Below are positions 4,719 to 6,892 of a stretch of DNA of 6,892 bases, one piece after another. The first letter of the stretch is position 1. Every line of letters starts with the position of its first letter. The DNA lies in assembly GCA_025358195.1 (NCBI GenBank), contig JANYKP010000202.1, forward strand, positions 1 to 6,892, read 5' to 3'. The stretch comes from Cyclobacteriaceae bacterium. Its GTDB lineage: Bacteria; Bacteroidota; Bacteroidia; Cytophagales; Cyclobacteriaceae. Under the pieces are notes generated by a model. It worked only from the letters and a program-made list of their open reading frames with translations, was not told the origin of the DNA and did not search any database. The translations under genes were made by a program, and so were the position numbers.

Positions 4719-6892
4719 TTACTTTTTCACAATGCGACATCCAAAAACACGGCCGGCGGTTTTGTTGGGATGACCTTGCACGCGCACCACTACCTTTGTT
4801 TTACCGGCGATGAGTTCTGCCGGAATCGGGTACTCAACATCGAAAAACCGGCCGGTGGTGCCTCCGTTCAATTCCTGAGTTCCAATTTTTGTTCCATCAA
4901 CTAATAGGTCAAAGCCTCTCCTTTGATCATCGCCGATGTAGGTGCACAGTAAGTTATTGGCAACACTGGGCAGTACTTTCATATCAAAAGAAAAGAATCC
5001 ACCGCTTCTTGCCTCACGGCCCATCCGGCCTAACGCATCGCTTACGTACGACTTTTCGCTTGCTTTCAGATTGTGATCGCGTTCCGGTTGCATCTCACCG
5101 ATGCGAATGATATCAATAGTTCTTGCTTCAATGTCATACTGGCGTTTTTTTTCCGCCTCGTACTCCGTTTGTCGATTGTTCCACTCAGCGGGGGTGAAGT
5201 AATCCCAGTACACATTAAAATACTGATCGTATGTTTTATAAAATGGGATAAGTTTTATATCGGTTGGTTTTGCAACTTGGTTCGTCTGAAATGTCATGGT
5301 TTCTCCCGGCACCGGTTTGATCCATTCACTAACATTGCGATTGTCTGTAAGTAATACGGTGGTTCCATAAACCGGGTCGGGCATTTGCGTTCCAAGCTGA
5401 CCGGCCAACACCACCGGGCCGTAGAGCAGCGCAATCCGGTTAGGATTGTCCGGCATACCTTCTGTATAAAGTTTCATCGGTGTGGTGATTTCTACCCGGT
5501 CATTCTTTCCCCAGGTGCGGTTGATCGACCAATAACCATCGGCACCCTTTTGTGATTTTATATCGACCCCGTTTACTCTTATTCTCACATCAGCAGCCGC
5601 CCATTTTGGCTGCCGGATCTTTAAAGAAAATTTCGACGGCGTATTTGCCTGGATCGTGAAATGAGTTTTATCACTTTCGGGAAAAGTAGATTCTTGTCTC
5701 ACCAGCACACCTTTCGCTTTCCACTGGAGCTCGGATGGAATAAATAAGTTTACAATTAAACTGCCGTCTTTACCCTCAAAGTAAATCCCCTCGGTGTACT
5801 TGGCGTGATTCTCCATGCCGCTTCCCACACAGCAGGTGAAGGTGTTAAATGGATTACTGAACTCCTTCTTTGTTCCCATGCGCAGCGGAACAAAGTAGCA
5901 CATCATGCCATCCTGCGGATTTTGAGAAGCGAGTATATGGTTGTACAATGCCAGCTCGTAATAGTCGGCATACTGCGCAGAAGGTTGCCATGAGAACAAG
6001 AACCGCGTAAGCTTAAGCATGTTGTAGGTGTTGCACGTCTCACAGGTGTTGTCGCTGAGGCGATCATTCAGCTTGTCGGGTTCGGCGAGGTATTCATAGT
6101 TACTGTTACCGCCAATTACATACGTGTAATGCTTCACAATCGTATCCCAGAAAAAGGTAGCAATCGTTTTATCGCTTTCTGTGCCCGTCAGTTCATACCG
6201 GCGGGCACAGCCAATAGCTTTTGGAACATTGGTGTTGGAATGTTTGCCTTGCAAAGCATCAATATGTTTGGCCAGTTGTCCGAGTACAAATTGATCGTGA
6301 AATTTATAAGACAGCTCAAGATATTTTTTAGTGCCGGTCAATTCATAGAGATGAACCAGCACGTCATTCATGCCTCCGTATTCGCATTTTCGCATTTGCT
6401 CAAGCTGATCCTCCGTTAAGTCTTTGAGAATGGTTGCAGTCCAGTCCGCGATTCCGGTCACGACGGTCAGTGCTTTTGAGTTATCACATAATAGATACGC
6501 GTCAGTCAATCCGGCCATTACTTTGTGGACCGTGTACCAGGGTGACCATCCCCCATTCAAATCAAAGCCGGATGTTTTAATGATGCCATGTTGTAGTTTC
6601 CAAAAAATTGAATCTTCTTTTGGAATAGCTCCCACATATCCCGTCTTCCTCGCCTGCTGACAACGCGCAAGTTCCTCCACGACATAATCAACCTTTTCCT
6701 TATAACGCACATCCCCGGTAGCGGCAAACATCATCGCACACGCTGACAGATAGTGACCCAGCGTATGTCCGGAAAGCCCTTCACTTTCCCATCCTCCATA
6801 TACATCTCCTTTTGATGGCAGGCCGGCATTCACATAAAAGCGATGTAGCAAACGGTTTGGTTCGATGGTGAGGAGATAGGCGGCATCCTTAT
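4719..6892 (-). CDS. GH127 beta-L-arabinofuranosidase (partial, 5' end outside window)
   Basis: Glycoside hydrolase of family 127 (formerly DUF1680), expected to release L-arabinose from non-reducing beta-L-arabinofuranosyl ends. The frame stays open to the right edge, with 723 residues visible. The first visible residues, KDAAYLLTIEPNRLLHRFYVNAGL, are typical of the family's N-terminal region, so the TTG at 6849-6851 is internal and the true start, with any signal peptide, lies beyond the window. Counting from the first full codon (6890), the (alpha/alpha)6 catalytic domain spans about 1-380, with GGWSPWYTVHK (113-123), YGGMND (171-176) and HSNTNVPK (217-224). By comparison with Bifidobacterium longum HypBA1, E266 is the likely acid/base, C353 the nucleophile, and E284, C286, C353 and C354 the zinc ligands. 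Beta-sandwich regions follow (about 385-500), then an LIPFYKTYDQYFNVYWDYF segment (547-565) and a C-terminal beta domain (590-723) resembling the DUF4986 and DUF6805 regions of Bacteroidota homologues. Location (periplasm or cell surface) cannot be judged. GH146 or other DUF1680-related activities are possible, but the CC motif and arabinose neighbours favour this call. Confidence 0.92.
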   Translation of the reverse strand, partial: KDAAYLLTIEPNRLLHRFYVNAGLPSKGDVYGGWESEGLSGHTLGHYLSACAMMFAATGDVRYKEKVDYVVEELARCQQARKTGYVGAIPKEDSIFWKLQHGIIKTSGFDLNGGWSPWYTVHKVMAGLTDAYLLCDNSKALTVVTGIADWTATILKDLTEDQLEQMRKCEYGGMNDVLVHLYELTGTKKYLELSYKFHDQFVLGQLAKHIDALQGKHSNTNVPKAIGCARRYELTGTESDKTIATFFWDTIVKHYTYVIGGNSNYEYLAEPDKLNDRLSDNTCETCNTYNMLKLTRFLFSWQPSAQYADYYELALYNHILASQNPQDGMMCYFVPLRMGTKKEFSNPFNTFTCCVGSGMENHAKYTEGIYFEGKDGSLIVNLFIPSELQWKAKGVLVRQESTFPESDKTHFTIQANTPSKFSLKIRQPKWAAADVRIRVNGVDIKSQKGADGYWSINRTWGKNDRVEITTPMKLYTEGMPDNPNRIALLYGPVVLAGQLGTQMPDPVYGTTVLLTDNRNVSEWIKPVPGETMTFQTNQVAKPTDIKLIPFYKTYDQYFNVYWDYFTPAEWNNRQTEYEAEKKRQYDIEARTIDIIRIGEMQPERDHNLKASEKSYVSDALGRMGREARSGGFFSFDMKVLPSVANNLLCTYIGDDQRRGFDLLVDGTKIGTQELNGGTTGRFFDVEYPIPAELIAGKTKVVVRVQGHPNKTAGRVFGCRIVKK

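Noticed and set aside
6849..6851. TTG as the start codon of the GH127 gene
   Set aside because: The frame remains open to the right edge, and the 13 residues upstream (KDAAYLLTIEPNR) fit the conserved GH127 N-terminal region, so the gene is simply cut by the window.
1..6892. A novel defence, mobile or otherwise undescribed multi-gene system
   Set aside because: All five genes fall in known families that together make a standard L-arabinose pathway with a GH127 enzyme; no transposase, integrase, toxin, nuclease, reverse transcriptase or CRISPR-like repeats were seen on either strand.

Overview
The window carries a single co-directional gene cluster for L-arabinose release and catabolism, entirely on the minus strand and so transcribed right to left. 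Transcription order is: a 5'-truncated GH127 beta-L-arabinofuranosidase (enters from the right edge), a Nudix-fold transcriptional regulator of the AraR type, L-ribulokinase (araB), L-ribulose-5-phosphate 4-epimerase (araD) and L-arabinose isomerase (araA). No RNA genes, insertion sequences, CRISPR arrays or phage genes were seen. The promoter must lie to the right of the window or in front of genes outside it.

The organism is most likely a member of Bacteroidota, perhaps a free-living Cytophagales or Chitinophagales lineage; the rank below phylum is a guess. The reasons are that arabinose control by a Nudix-type AraR is a Bacteroidota trait, the GH127 protein has the long multi-domain form common in that phylum, and none of the four visible start codons has a convincing Shine-Dalgarno sequence; the sequence just upstream of araD and araA is A/T-rich instead.

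Layout: GH127 occupies the right third (4719 to the edge). Its stop codon is one base from the regulator start. The regulator stop overlaps the araB start by four bases (ATGA). araB and araD are five bases apart. araD and araA are separated by 129 bases, the only real intergenic gap, and this gap holds a compact palindromic repeat element: a 16-bp palindrome, an 18-base spacer, a 9-bp stem with a TGAA loop, and a perfect tandem duplication of 15 bases. The araA stop lies 15 bases from the left edge.

Together the genes form a release, sense and catabolise unit. GH127 would free L-arabinose from beta-linked arabinofuranosyl chains such as those on plant hydroxyproline-rich glycoproteins. AraR would sense free L-arabinose. 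AraA, AraB and AraD convert it through L-ribulose and L-ribulose 5-phosphate to D-xylulose 5-phosphate for the pentose phosphate pathway. The pathway itself is well known. The least explained part of the window is the repeat element between araD and araA.
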